NCBI GenBank assembly: GCA_002708845.1
Contig: PAPI01000027.1
Span: forward strand, 114,985-178,984
Direction: 5' to 3'
Source of the DNA: Leeuwenhoekiella sp.
Lineage (GTDB): Bacteria; Bacteroidota; Bacteroidia; Flavobacteriales; Flavobacteriaceae
Length of the DNA: 64,000 nt
Part shown: positions 1-9,300 of the stretch, piece after piece
Layout: each line of letters begins with the position of its first letter
Numbering within the stretch: the stretch's first letter is position 1
Translations under genes and position numbers: made by a program
The notes under the pieces: model-generated
Told to the model about the DNA's origin: nothing
Seen by the model: the letters and a program-made list of their open reading frames with translations, nothing else
The model's database searches: none

Positions 1-725
1 CGGTATCTGCCCGAAATAGTGTTGGGATTAGTTACGAGTATGTTTACTTTGATAAGCGTTTTGATGATCCCTGGCATTTGGCTGGTATTGATTATACACG
101 TCAAACCGGCATAGGCTCTGTAGCCGCAAGAATTAATTATGCCAATCGCTTTAGAAATGATGCGCTTCAGGCAGAGCTTGATGCCTATCCGCGCATTTCT
201 GATCTGTTTTATACCTATGTAAATATAGGGATCTCCAATAACAGTGGTATTTTCCCCAAACTGAGAGGTGGCTTTTCGTTATTTGCAAACCTTCCTGCTG
301 CCTTTGAAGCCGATGCAGGTTTCCGGTATCTCAGTTTTGACGAAGACACCTTTATCTATACACTGGGAGTAGGGAAGTATTATAAAAATTACTGGTTTAA
401 CCTGCGTACCTACCTTACCCCAACAGATGACGAACTTTCGAGGTCACTTGCTCTGACTGTGCGGTATTATCTGGGTGGAGCCGATGATTTTATAGGTGTT
501 CGTGCCGGGGTTGGGATCTCACCCGATAGCAATGCAAACAGTGTTCTTTTTGCAGGTAACGGGCAAAACCGATTGCGGTCAAACAATCTGTTTCTCACTT
601 ACAGAAAATTGCTGGGAGGTACTAATGTAGTGCTTTTTGAGACCGGAATCGAGGATCAGGAATACGCAACAGATACACGGGGAATTCAGTTCTCGGCCGG
701 TATATCCTATATAAAACGCTTTTAA
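1..725 (+). CDS. YaiO-like outer-membrane beta-barrel protein (5' truncated)
   Basis: The reading frame is open from base 3 and enters from outside the window, so only the C-terminal part (about 240 residues) is visible. It shows alternating aromatic and polar strands (for example YYKNYWFNLRTY and LTVRYYLGG) and ends in aromatic-basic residues (YIKRF), as expected for a C-terminal barrel strand. The pattern and neighbourhood resemble YaiO-family barrels, which in Bacteroidota often sit beside envelope polysaccharide genes. This assignment is by overall pattern only. The gene overlaps the next gene by one base (TAATG), so the two are probably translationally coupled. The TTG at 78 is an internal codon, not the start. 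Confidence 0.6.
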   Translation, partial: VSARNSVGISYEYVYFDKRFDDPWHLAGIDYTRQTGIGSVAARINYANRFRNDALQAELDAYPRISDLFYTYVNIGISNNSGIFPKLRGGFSLFANLPAAFEADAGFRYLSFDEDTFIYTLGVGKYYKNYWFNLRTYLTPTDDELSRSLALTVRYYLGGADDFIGVRAGVGISPDSNANSVLFAGNGQNRLRSNNLFLTYRKLLGGTNVVLFETGIEDQEYATDTRGIQFSAGISYIKRF

Positions 726-1888
726 TGATGTGGAGAAAACTAGCTTATGGATTACTTCTAACGATTGTAATGGCTCCGCTTTTATCATTTGCGGCGTGGT
801 ACTTTTCAACAAAAAAGCAGTATACGGTTGCAATTGTAGACAAAACCGTTTTAAATACCGAAGGGCAGGAGCACAGTTCGCTACATTGGGTTTTGAATCA
901 CAATCGTTTTGTAAAAACAGCAGATTCCCGCTATCAAATTGACCGGGATTATTTTGGTTTTTTTCCGAAAGAAGATACCCTTTACGACCTCAAAGGTCTG
1001 GAGCGTTTTTCTTCTGAAGGCCTAAATGCTTTAAGTGATGATGCAGATTTATTGTACCTCACCGATGCTTACGGAATATACAAACAGGAGTGGTACGCGC
1101 AATATACCGCTGAGCGAAAAGGAATTCTCTATGGTGGACTAAGTGAGCAGGATATGGCGTTTGTCAAACTGATGAAGCGCAAACATAAGCCAGTAATCAC
1201 CGAGTTTAATTGCCTGGCAAGTCCTACCCCTCAGACTATTCGCACCGAGTTTGAATTCTTGTACAAGATTAGATTTACAGGCTGGACGGGCAGATATTTT
1301 GATTCGCTTGATGAAACAAAAAATAAAGAATTACCAAAATGGATGCTTAGTAATTATAAAGCGCAAAATAACGGGGAGTGGGATTTTAAGCAGGATGGTT
1401 TGGTTTTGGTTCACGAATCTGGAACCATAGTGATTCTCGAAAACGGTCGTGATCTTAATGAGGTTTTACCCGTTATAACCGCTTCAGAAAAAGGCATTGA
1501 AGAACTTAATTTGCCCAAAAAAGAGGTCTACCCGTTTTGGTTTGAAGTTATTGAAAACGATTCTCAGGTAAATAGAAATTATGCCTCATTTAACCTTGAT
1601 GTTAATCCGTCTGGTAAAAGCAAACTTGAGACATATCAGATTCCATCAGTATTTCCTGCAGTAGTAGGACACCACGGACCCGATTATACGTTTTATTATA
1701 TGGCAGGTGATTTTAGCGATAACCCGATAGGTTTTACAACTTCCTATTTTAGGGGTGTAAGTTTAATTAAGGGCTATTTCTACAATGCAGATGAACCCTC
1801 AGACCGGGGTGGTTTTTTCTTCAATTTTTACAAACCCATGCTCACTAAAATCCTGAAGAAAGCCTATCATTCTTCCGCAGTCAACTAA
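725..1888 (+). CDS. Membrane-anchored protein of unknown function
   Basis: The product is 387 residues with one hydrophobic N-terminal segment (about residues 7-27), so it is either a signal-anchor protein or exported into the periplasm. The rest looks like a soluble alpha/beta domain with motifs such as LYLTDAYGIY, ITEFNCLASPT and HGPDYTFYYMAGDF. I do not recognise the family with confidence. Its start codon overlaps the stop of the upstream barrel gene by one base, so the two are probably coexpressed and may work together in envelope or polysaccharide export. The following gene is convergent and only 10 bases away. No catalytic signature could be assigned. Confidence 0.75.
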   Translation: MMWRKLAYGLLLTIVMAPLLSFAAWYFSTKKQYTVAIVDKTVLNTEGQEHSSLHWVLNHNRFVKTADSRYQIDRDYFGFFPKEDTLYDLKGLERFSSEGLNALSDDADLLYLTDAYGIYKQEWYAQYTAERKGILYGGLSEQDMAFVKLMKRKHKPVITEFNCLASPTPQTIRTEFEFLYKIRFTGWTGRYFDSLDETKNKELPKWMLSNYKAQNNGEWDFKQDGLVLVHESGTIVILENGRDLNEVLPVITASEKGIEELNLPKKEVYPFWFEVIENDSQVNRNYASFNLDVNPSGKSKLETYQIPSVFPAVVGHHGPDYTFYYMAGDFSDNPIGFTTSYFRGVSLIKGYFYNADEPSDRGGFFFNFYKPMLTKILKKAYHSSAVN

Positions 1889-1898
1889 TTATTTTCGA

Positions 1899-3941
1899 CT
1901 ACTGGGCGTATTTCAGTACAAGACTGTCAGGAACCAGCTTTTGACCCTCAGCAATTTCCCGGTTTCGGCGTTTAAATGCATTGAAAGCGGCCTTTAACTC
2001 GTCCTTTTTAATCTCATCAGTGATGAGTTCTTCATAAAGATTGGGATAAATCTGAAAGAGCTGATCACCGTTAAGGTGGTAATTGCCCATCACAAAGTCA
2101 ACAAAATCTGTTTTGGTTTGCATCAGCGGAATTTGATGCGTATTTCTAAAAGACTCCACCGTATCCAGACCTTTACCTAAGAATGCATTTTGTTTGGGCA
2201 GAGCAAGGTTATAAGAATGGTTTAAATAGTTTAAAACACTCGGGGCAACGTCCATATGAGAAGAAATAGCCTGAACTTCTTTGGTGCGGGTCAGCATTGG
2301 TGAATATACGATAAGCGGTACATGATAGCGGTCAATCTTTGTGCTTAAGGGGATTTCAGGAATACGGTGATCACCAGTAATAAAAAAGATGGTGTTTTGA
2401 TAGTCAGAACGCTTCTGATACTCTTTAAAAAAACGCTGTAGCGCATCATCAGCATATAATACCGTTGCAAACTGGTCTGCAAACTTTTTGCGTTGGGCGC
2501 TTTCTTCAGGCTTTAAATTCAGGCTTTCGAGATACGTATCAAAGCGTTTTAAATAGGCTTCCTGCTGGTTAAACCTAAAGGGGCTGTGTGTAGTCACGGT
2601 AAGCAAAACATCAAGTCTTGGGGCCTGCGTGGTATCGCTTACAGTACTTTCAAGATAGTAGTCGTATAATTCTTTATCGCCATAGCCCCAGGTGTACCCC
2701 GCATATTCAGGAAGTTTTGAATATCCCGAAGGAAATGAGGGCTCATCTGCAATGCGATCTATCTTGTTGAGTTTCAGATAAGCATCCATATTATCAAAAG
2801 AGGCATTACCGCCATAATAAAAACGGGTGGTGTATCCATTCTTCTCCAGAATATTTAGTAGCGATAATTGTGCGGGCATTTTATCCTGCAGTGCTAAAAA
2901 GCCGTTTTCAGCAAAGGGTTGTGAACCCAATAATGAAGGCAGTACCGCAAAGGTGCGTCCACCATTACTAAGCATATTTTTAAAATAGAGACTTTGCCTG
3001 CTAAGACTGTCTAAAAATGGAGTGAAGTTTCCTAAAATAGCTCCCTCATTAGTAAATCCTCTTCCCAAACCTTCTACTACAATAAAGACCAGATTAGGTG
3101 GTGAAGCCTTTTTCTTAAAAAAGCTACTCAGTACATCGGTAGTGTCTGCTGCGTGTAAAAAAGGATATTCAGGATAAGTGTATTCAAAAGTATTTTGCTG
3201 TGCCAATCTTCTTTCTAAAATGGCTAAATAGTTATTAGCGTAAATATCGGGCCTTACGTCTTCTTCAAAATAATAATCGAGCGCTGCGGCATAAAAATGC
3301 CGGGATTTGTTAGTTACCAGATTGTTGCCAAAATCATCGGAATATACCCTTGTTGTTGAATCGGTTACCCGAAATAAGCTTAGAACAAAAGCAAGAAGGA
3401 GTATTCCGGTAGTATAAGTCCATTTTAATCGTAGTTTGGGCAATACGTAAATAACACCTGAAACTAAAAGTCCGAGGCCAATAAGAAACATGGCTAGACT
3501 TGTTAAGGACAGGACTCCAGAGGCTCCCACGGTTTGAGCCACATCATCATAGCTGTACCCAAAAACATCAGAACCCAGGAGTAGCAAAGACTCTTTATGG
3601 TAGTATATAAACAGGACGTGTAGGGCAAAGAATACGATTAGGAGGATTGCATAGAGTACTTTAGCAAATCGGGAACTAAAAAGGCTTAATGCCAAAAAAA
3701 GAATCCCGGTAGCTGGTAGCAGCGAGAGCCAGAATAGTAAATCTTGTTTTAGCGCTTGAAACAGTAAAATCCAGAACCCGTGGGGTAGTCCTAAATTAAC
3801 CTGAACGAGTATCAATTCCACCAGGCGGAATACAAAAAGGCTCAATAAAAAGAATAGGGCATAACCCGAAAAGTTTCTTAAACCTGTATGAAGTTTAACA
3901 ACAAACGGGTTTTGAGCTTTGAGATTAGGATCGTCATTCAT
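1899..3941 (-). CDS. LTA synthase family / sulfatase-fold membrane enzyme
   Basis: This is a 680-residue protein with several hydrophobic N-terminal helices (roughly residues 20-190) followed by a large extracytoplasmic alkaline-phosphatase/sulfatase-type domain. Recognisable segments are the metal-site start FIVVEGLGRG, the presumed catalytic threonine region GGRTFAVLPSL and the C-terminal metal motif TGDHRIPE. Family members transfer phosphoglycerol or phosphoethanolamine groups onto envelope glycans or lipids. The donor and acceptor here are unknown, and Gram-negative Bacteroidota do not make classical lipoteichoic acid. The start is placed at the ATG at 3941; an upstream in-frame extension to 3995 adds 18 residues of unconvincing sequence. 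The gene converges on the unknown gene at 725-1888 and is divergent from the receiver gene. Confidence 0.82.
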   Translation of the reverse strand: MNDDPNLKAQNPFVVKLHTGLRNFSGYALFFLLSLFVFRLVELILVQVNLGLPHGFWILLFQALKQDLLFWLSLLPATGILFLALSLFSSRFAKVLYAILLIVFFALHVLFIYYHKESLLLLGSDVFGYSYDDVAQTVGASGVLSLTSLAMFLIGLGLLVSGVIYVLPKLRLKWTYTTGILLLAFVLSLFRVTDSTTRVYSDDFGNNLVTNKSRHFYAAALDYYFEEDVRPDIYANNYLAILERRLAQQNTFEYTYPEYPFLHAADTTDVLSSFFKKKASPPNLVFIVVEGLGRGFTNEGAILGNFTPFLDSLSRQSLYFKNMLSNGGRTFAVLPSLLGSQPFAENGFLALQDKMPAQLSLLNILEKNGYTTRFYYGGNASFDNMDAYLKLNKIDRIADEPSFPSGYSKLPEYAGYTWGYGDKELYDYYLESTVSDTTQAPRLDVLLTVTTHSPFRFNQQEAYLKRFDTYLESLNLKPEESAQRKKFADQFATVLYADDALQRFFKEYQKRSDYQNTIFFITGDHRIPEIPLSTKIDRYHVPLIVYSPMLTRTKEVQAISSHMDVAPSVLNYLNHSYNLALPKQNAFLGKGLDTVESFRNTHQIPLMQTKTDFVDFVMGNYHLNGDQLFQIYPNLYEELITDEIKKDELKAAFNAFKRRNREIAEGQKLVPDSLVLKYAQ

Positions 3942-4272
3942 AATCAAAATGTATTCAACTGATTTGGGCTGCAATTTAACTCTAAAATACAACAATCAAT
4001 CTTAAGCAAAGTAAGGGTGCTATTTGAAAATGAAACGCCGATTTTAGCAGTGCTTTACCCTAATTTCTAATCATTAGGTGAACATGGCAACGCTTTATCC
4101 CAACTTAGACAACTCTTTAAAGCTATCGAATTGTGAAACAACGAGAATATAGGTCATTTGTAGATGTTACGGGTTAATAATCAGAAATAAAAATTACCTT
4201 CGAATACTAATGCAGTGAACTTGTTTTTAAGGTTTACGCTCCCCCCTGATCATAGTGCTAATACCAGATTTT
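3942..4272. other. Divergent intergenic region, no gene seen
   Basis: This 331-base AT-rich stretch lies between the divergent LTA-synthase-like and receiver genes and must hold both promoters. A short inverted repeat (CCTAAT at 4059-4064, ATTAGG at 4073-4078) is visible and could be a weak operator. No convincing ORF, RNA gene or full TTG/TAnnTTTG promoter was found. Confidence 0.5.
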
Positions 4273-4638
4273 ATGAAAGAGCGAATATTAGTGATCGAGG
4301 ATAATCCTCAGGTAGCAAATTCCTTGCGCTATTTGCTCAAAAAGGAAGGGTATAGCGTTACGACCTGTTTTGACGGTTTATCAGCTCTTAATCTGATGGA
4401 GCAGGAAGAGTATGATCTTATTATTACTGATCTTTTAATTCCTTTTGTATCTGGACTTAAAATCATAAGACATATTCGCCTAAAAAAACCTTTATTGCCT
4501 GTTTTTGTAATTTCTTCAGTGATTGAAGATAAAGTTATTGAACACATCAGATTGTTGGGTGTTCAGGATTTCCTCCAAAAACCGTTTAATGCACAGACCT
4601 TATGCTCAAGTATTAAGAAGCGTTTGCTCGCAGCCTAA
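4273..4638 (+). CDS. Single-domain response regulator (receiver only)
   Basis: This 121-residue protein is a CheY-like receiver domain with no output domain. It has the acidic pair ED at residues 9-10, the phosphoacceptor Asp53 (LIITDLLIP), the switch serine region VISS and the conserved lysine in LQKPF. It should be phosphorylated by a histidine kinase encoded elsewhere, since no kinase gene is adjacent. The ATG at 4273 is preferred over a GTG at 4255, because receiver domains normally begin directly with the KxRILVIED strand. Expression appears monocistronic, and the downstream oxidoreductase is functionally unrelated. Confidence 0.88.
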   Translation: MKERILVIEDNPQVANSLRYLLKKEGYSVTTCFDGLSALNLMEQEEYDLIITDLLIPFVSGLKIIRHIRLKKPLLPVFVISSVIEDKVIEHIRLLGVQDFLQKPFNAQTLCSSIKKRLLAA

Positions 4639-4717
4639 TTAGGCTTTAAGAAAAGCTTACCACAAGGTTACAAACAAATACCAGTTTTAACTCCTAATTT
4701 TGAATAAAACCGGAGTT

Positions 4718-5713
4718 ATGAATACTGCAATACACTTACAAAACCGACCAACAGGAAGACCAGATCTTTCAGATTTTAAATTTGTAGAAGAAGAAAAACC
4801 TTCTCCTAGCGATGGGGAAGTTCTACTGGAGACCAAATACATTTCGGTTGACCCGTATTTACGGGGACGTATGGTTGATGCAAAATCCTATATTCCTCCA
4901 TTTAAACTTAATGAGCCCATAACTTCCGGCATCATTGCTGAGGTCAAAGAATCGATGCACCCTGATTTTAAGGAAGGGGATTTTGTAAACGGTATGCTGG
5001 CCTGGAAAGAATTTCAGGTTTCTGATGGAAAAGGCCTTACCAAAGTAGACCCTGATCAGGCTCCACTTTCGGCTTATTTGGGAATTCTAGGAATGACCGG
5101 TTTAACGGCTTACTTTGGCCTGACAGATATTGGCAAACCCAAAGCCGGAGAAACGATTCTGGTTACGGGTGCCGCCGGCGCCGTAGGCAGTGTTGTGGGG
5201 CAGCTGGGTAAAATCTTCGAATGTAAAGTTGTGGGTATTGCCGGAAGCGATGATAAGATAGACTTAATTACTTCAAATTTTGGCTTTGATGCCGGTATCA
5301 ACTACAAAACGACAGATGATATGAAAACTGCCGTTGCAAAGGCTTGCTCAGATGGAGTAGATGTATTTTTCGACAATGTGGGCGGAAGTATTTTTGATGC
5401 CGTAATGGCCAATACCAATCGCGGAGCCCGCGTGGTACTATGCGGTGCAATCGCAGACTATAACAAAACGGAAACGCCTACAGGACCACGGGTAAATACT
5501 ACTTTAATCAAAAACAGTATTTTAATGCAGGGTTTTACCGTAGGAAATTATCAAAGTGAATTTCAGACAGGCATTAAAAAACTTGCTGGTTGGTTGCAGG
5601 AAGGTAAACTGGAATATGAAGAAACCATGGTTGAAGGTTTTAAGAATACTCCGCAAGCCTTTCTAGATCTTTTTGACGGTAAAAATACCGGTAAAATGGT
5701 GGTTAGAGTATGA
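4718..5713 (+). CDS. NADP-dependent zinc-free MDR oxidoreductase (CurA/prostaglandin-reductase-like)
   Basis: The 331-residue product matches the leukotriene B4 dehydrogenase / CurA branch of medium-chain dehydrogenases. It has the N-terminal substrate-domain segment SVDPYLRGRM, the nucleotide-binding turn GAAGAVGSVVGQ and the later GVDVFFDNVGG motif. Members reduce alpha,beta-unsaturated ketones or aldehydes using NADPH and lack catalytic zinc. The substrate cannot be told from sequence; detoxification of reactive lipid-derived enones is the usual proposal. The start is the ATG at 4718 (MNTAIHLQNRP), not the TTG at 4700. The gene stands alone, 79 bases after the receiver gene. Confidence 0.9.
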   Translation: MNTAIHLQNRPTGRPDLSDFKFVEEEKPSPSDGEVLLETKYISVDPYLRGRMVDAKSYIPPFKLNEPITSGIIAEVKESMHPDFKEGDFVNGMLAWKEFQVSDGKGLTKVDPDQAPLSAYLGILGMTGLTAYFGLTDIGKPKAGETILVTGAAGAVGSVVGQLGKIFECKVVGIAGSDDKIDLITSNFGFDAGINYKTTDDMKTAVAKACSDGVDVFFDNVGGSIFDAVMANTNRGARVVLCGAIADYNKTETPTGPRVNTTLIKNSILMQGFTVGNYQSEFQTGIKKLAGWLQEGKLEYEETMVEGFKNTPQAFLDLFDGKNTGKMVVRV

Positions 5714-5755
5714 TCTTTTTTAGCTTACTCAAAAAATCATAAAGCATGGACTCAT

Positions 5756-5785
5756 TTGGTATAAAACAGATTTGATGTAACTTTA
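5756..5785 (+). promoter_or_regulatory. Possible Bacteroidota-type promoter for the metal cluster
   Basis: A TTG at 5756-5758 is followed, after 19 bases, by TAACTTTA at 5778-5785. This is close to the Bacteroidota consensus TTG-N19-TAnnTTTG. The ATG of the HYC_CC_PP gene is only 7 bases downstream, so transcription from here would be nearly leaderless, which lowers confidence. Confidence 0.3.
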
Positions 5786-5792
5786 CAACTTT

Positions 5793-6206
5793 ATGAAACA
5801 GAAGTCTTTCCAAATATTTGTAATTCTGATGGCGGTTGTCGTGATGTTCTCGACGATGTCCTTCAACGTGAGTATGCATTATTGTGGAGAGCAGTTTGTG
5901 GATTATTCGCTTACCCAAACCGCAAAAACCTGCGGGATGGAAATCCAAAAACAGAGCGATTGTGATACAGGCATTACTCAAAAATCCTGTTGCTCTGATA
6001 AAACATTAAGCGCAAAAGGTCACGACGATCTTAAACCGGCTTTTCATTCAGTAGATCTGGATCAACAGCTTTTTATAACTTCGTTTATTTATACCTACGC
6101 GCTGCTTTTTGAACCTCAGGAAGCAGACTCCAATGCATTTTTGGCCTATTCGCCACCACCACTGATACGGGACGTGCAAACACTCGATCAGGTCTTTCGT
6201 ATTTGA
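5793..6206 (+). CDS. HYC_CC_PP family protein
   Basis: This 137-residue protein has a hydrophobic N-terminal segment (about residues 8-25) and the three signatures that give the family its name: HYC at residues 29-31, CC in KSCCSDK, and PP in YSPPPL near the C-terminus. The biochemical role of the family is not established. Its members are small, cysteine-bearing envelope proteins found in Bacteroidota, commonly near metal-efflux genes as here. The paired cysteines and histidines suggest metal binding at the membrane, which is inference. It is the first gene of the metal cluster, 116 bases before the RND pump. Confidence 0.85.
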   Translation: MKQKSFQIFVILMAVVVMFSTMSFNVSMHYCGEQFVDYSLTQTAKTCGMEIQKQSDCDTGITQKSCCSDKTLSAKGHDDLKPAFHSVDLDQQLFITSFIYTYALLFEPQEADSNAFLAYSPPPLIRDVQTLDQVFRI

Positions 6207-6322
6207 TTCTTTTTTTGAACTGAAACCAGTTTTGGTTTTAGCTTGTTTTCGCATACGCGAAAGCATTCCGGCATTGTTTTATACGGTGCTTATTTCAATC
6301 AAAGTAATCAATACATCAATTT

Positions 6323-9300
6323 ATGCCCAATAAAAGCATCAAATTTTTTATCGAAAACAAGTTGGTCGCTTTCCTGCTTCTCGCCCTTTTTGTAGGCTGG
6401 GGGGTTGCCAATGCACCTTTTGACTGGGATACTGGCCTTATCCCCAGAGATCCTGTTGCTGTAGACGCCATCCCTGATATTGGAGAAAATCAGCAAATCG
6501 TTTTCACCAAATGGCCCGGCCGTTCCCCGCAGGATATGGAAGACCAGGTGAGCTATCCGCTTACCACCGCGCTTTTGGGAATTCCCGGAGTAAAAACCAT
6601 ACGCTCTTCTTCGATGTTTGGTTTTTCCAGTATCTATATCATCTTTGAAGAAGATGTGGAATTCTACTGGAGTCGTAGCCGCATTCTCGAAAAACTCAAT
6701 TCGCTGCCTGCGGGCTTGCTTCCCGATGGCGTGAATCCTACTTTGGGACCTGATGCCACCGGTCTGGGACAGATTTTTTGGTATACCCTTGAAGGGCGTG
6801 ATCCTCAGGGCAAAGTAACCGGGGGTTGGGATTTGCAGGAGTTGCGCAGCATTCAGGATTACTATGTGAAATATGGACTTTCTGCTGCAAGTGGAGTTTC
6901 GGAAGTTGCTTCCATTGGCGGCTACGTGCAGGAATACCAGATTGATGTAAACCCAGAACTGCTCCGGCAATACAATATAGGTCTTGACGCTTTGGTAAAA
7001 GCAGTAATGGAAAGCAACAAGGAGATTGGAGCCCAAACCCTCGAAATCAACAAAGCCGAATATCTGGTACGCGGTCTTGGCTATATCAAATCGGTAGCTG
7101 ATCTTGAAAATGCCGTGGTCGCGTCTTCAGATTTTACTTCAATCCGAATCAAAGATATTGCGACGGTTTCCCTGGGTCCTGCGCCCCGTCGGGGCATACT
7201 CGATAAAGAAGGAGCTGAGGTGGTTGGTGGCGTGGTAGTGGCACGTTACGGAGCCAACCCGATGGAGGTGATTACAAACGTAAAAGAAAAAATTGCCGAA
7301 CTCAGCAGCGGTCTACCCTCAAAAACTCTCGCCGAAGGTACAAAATCCCAGCTAACAATCGTTCCGTTTTACGATCGTACACAACTCATTCAGGAAACAC
7401 TGGGCACCCTGGATGAAGCCCTAACGATGGAAATACTCATCACTATTCTCGTGATCATTGTGATGGTGTTTAACCTCAGGGCCTCGGCTTTGATTTCCGG
7501 TTTATTACCGGTTGCGGTGTTGATGGTATTTATTGCGATGAAATTATTTGAGGTAGATGCTAATATTGTGGCACTATCGGGTATTGCCATCGCTATTGGG
7601 ACTATGGTCGATGTGGGAGTCATTCTTACCGAAAATATGATCAGGCATCTGGATGAGCAGAAAAATCAGTCGGAAAAACTCCAGCTGAACACGCTGATTT
7701 ACAATGCCACCGTAGAAGTTTCGGGTGCGATTGTGACGGCCGTACTTACGACCATCATCAGTTTTATTCCGGTGTTTACGCTTATTGGTGCCGAAGGTAA
7801 ACTCTTCCGGCCGCTCGCGTTTACTAAAACCGTAGCCTTGGCTGCTTCGCTTGTGATTGCGTTATTTCTCATTCCGCCTTTTGCGGCTTTGATATTCCGT
7901 AGAAAACAACTTCGAAGACCGCTTGCAAACGCGGTTCAGGTGCTTTTAATCGCATTAGGAGTACTGGCGTTGGTGTTGGGGTATGGGTTAGGACTGGTCT
8001 TGATTGCTTTTGGCGTGCTTTATTTTTTACGCAAAGCGAAAAAGCTGCCTTACAACGGACTTCCAAAAGCGGAAGTCATAATAATTAGTACAGCTATAGT
8101 GTTTTTGCTGGCAACCTACTGGCGTCCTCTGGGTTTTGACCGAAGCATTGGGATCAACCTGATCTTTGTTATTTTTATCTGTACCGTGTTTTTTGGAGCT
8201 TTCTGGCTCTTGCGGCATTTTTACGAGCGTATCCTGCGCTGGGCTCTTGCAAATCGCTTGTTGTTTCTGTGTATTCCGGTGACATTATTGATTTGTGGTG
8301 GCTTTATTTTATCAAATACCGGTAAAGAATTTATGCCTTCGCTTAATGAAGGAACATTTTTACTGATGCCCACATCGCTGCCTCATGCCGGAGTTGAAGA
8401 AAACAAGCGCGTACTGCAACAACTGGATATGGCGGTGGCCAGTATTCCTGAAATTGAAACCGTGGTAGGCAAAGCCGGGCGAACCGAATCAGCTCTTGAT
8501 CCGGCTCCGCTGTCTATGTATGAAAACATCATTCAGTACAAACCTGAATATATGCTTAATGAGGCCGGGAAACGCCAGCGTTATCGGGTAGATGAAGACG
8601 GTTTTTTTGTACTTAAGAATGGCGGAAGGACATTCAACCCCAATTATACGGAAGAAGAAGCCGAAGATGCGGTTTCTTTCCCGGTTAAAGCAGAGCAACT
8701 GGTAGCCGATGAGGATGGAGAATACTACCGCAACTGGCGGCCTGAGATTGAATCGCCAGACGATATCTGGAATGAAATCGCACGGGTCACAAAACTGCCC
8801 GGAGTGACTTCGGCCCCAAAACTACAGCCTATTGAAACAAGGCTCGTGATGCTGCAAACCGGTATGCGCGCCCCGATGGGAATCAAAGTCAAAGGACCCG
8901 ATTTACGACAGATTGAAGATTTTGGCCTGCAACTGGAATCCATTTTGAAAAAGGCTGAAGGTGTCAAGGAAGAAGCTGTTTTTGCAGACCGTATTGTTGG
9001 CAAACCTTATTTACTCATCGACATTGACCGGGAGCATCTGGTACGTTACGGCATCAGTATCGGGCAGGTGCAGCAGGTGCTTGAAGTAGCCGTTGGCGGA
9101 ATGCCCATTACCCAAACCGTAGAAGGCCGCGAGCGTTATGCGGTACGCGTACGCTATCCCCGAGAACTCCGTGATACCCCTGAAGATTTAAAGTCGATTT
9201 ACGTTCCCGTTGAAAAAGGGAGTCCGGTACCGCTAAGTGAACTCGTTACGATCAAGTATGAGCAGGGACCGCAGGTAATTAAAAGTGAAGATACCTTTCT

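Noticed and set aside
6308-7036. Long - strand ORF of 242 codons inside the metal pump gene
   Set aside because: It is wholly antisense to a clear RND pump with conserved motifs, and its translation has no recognisable fold.
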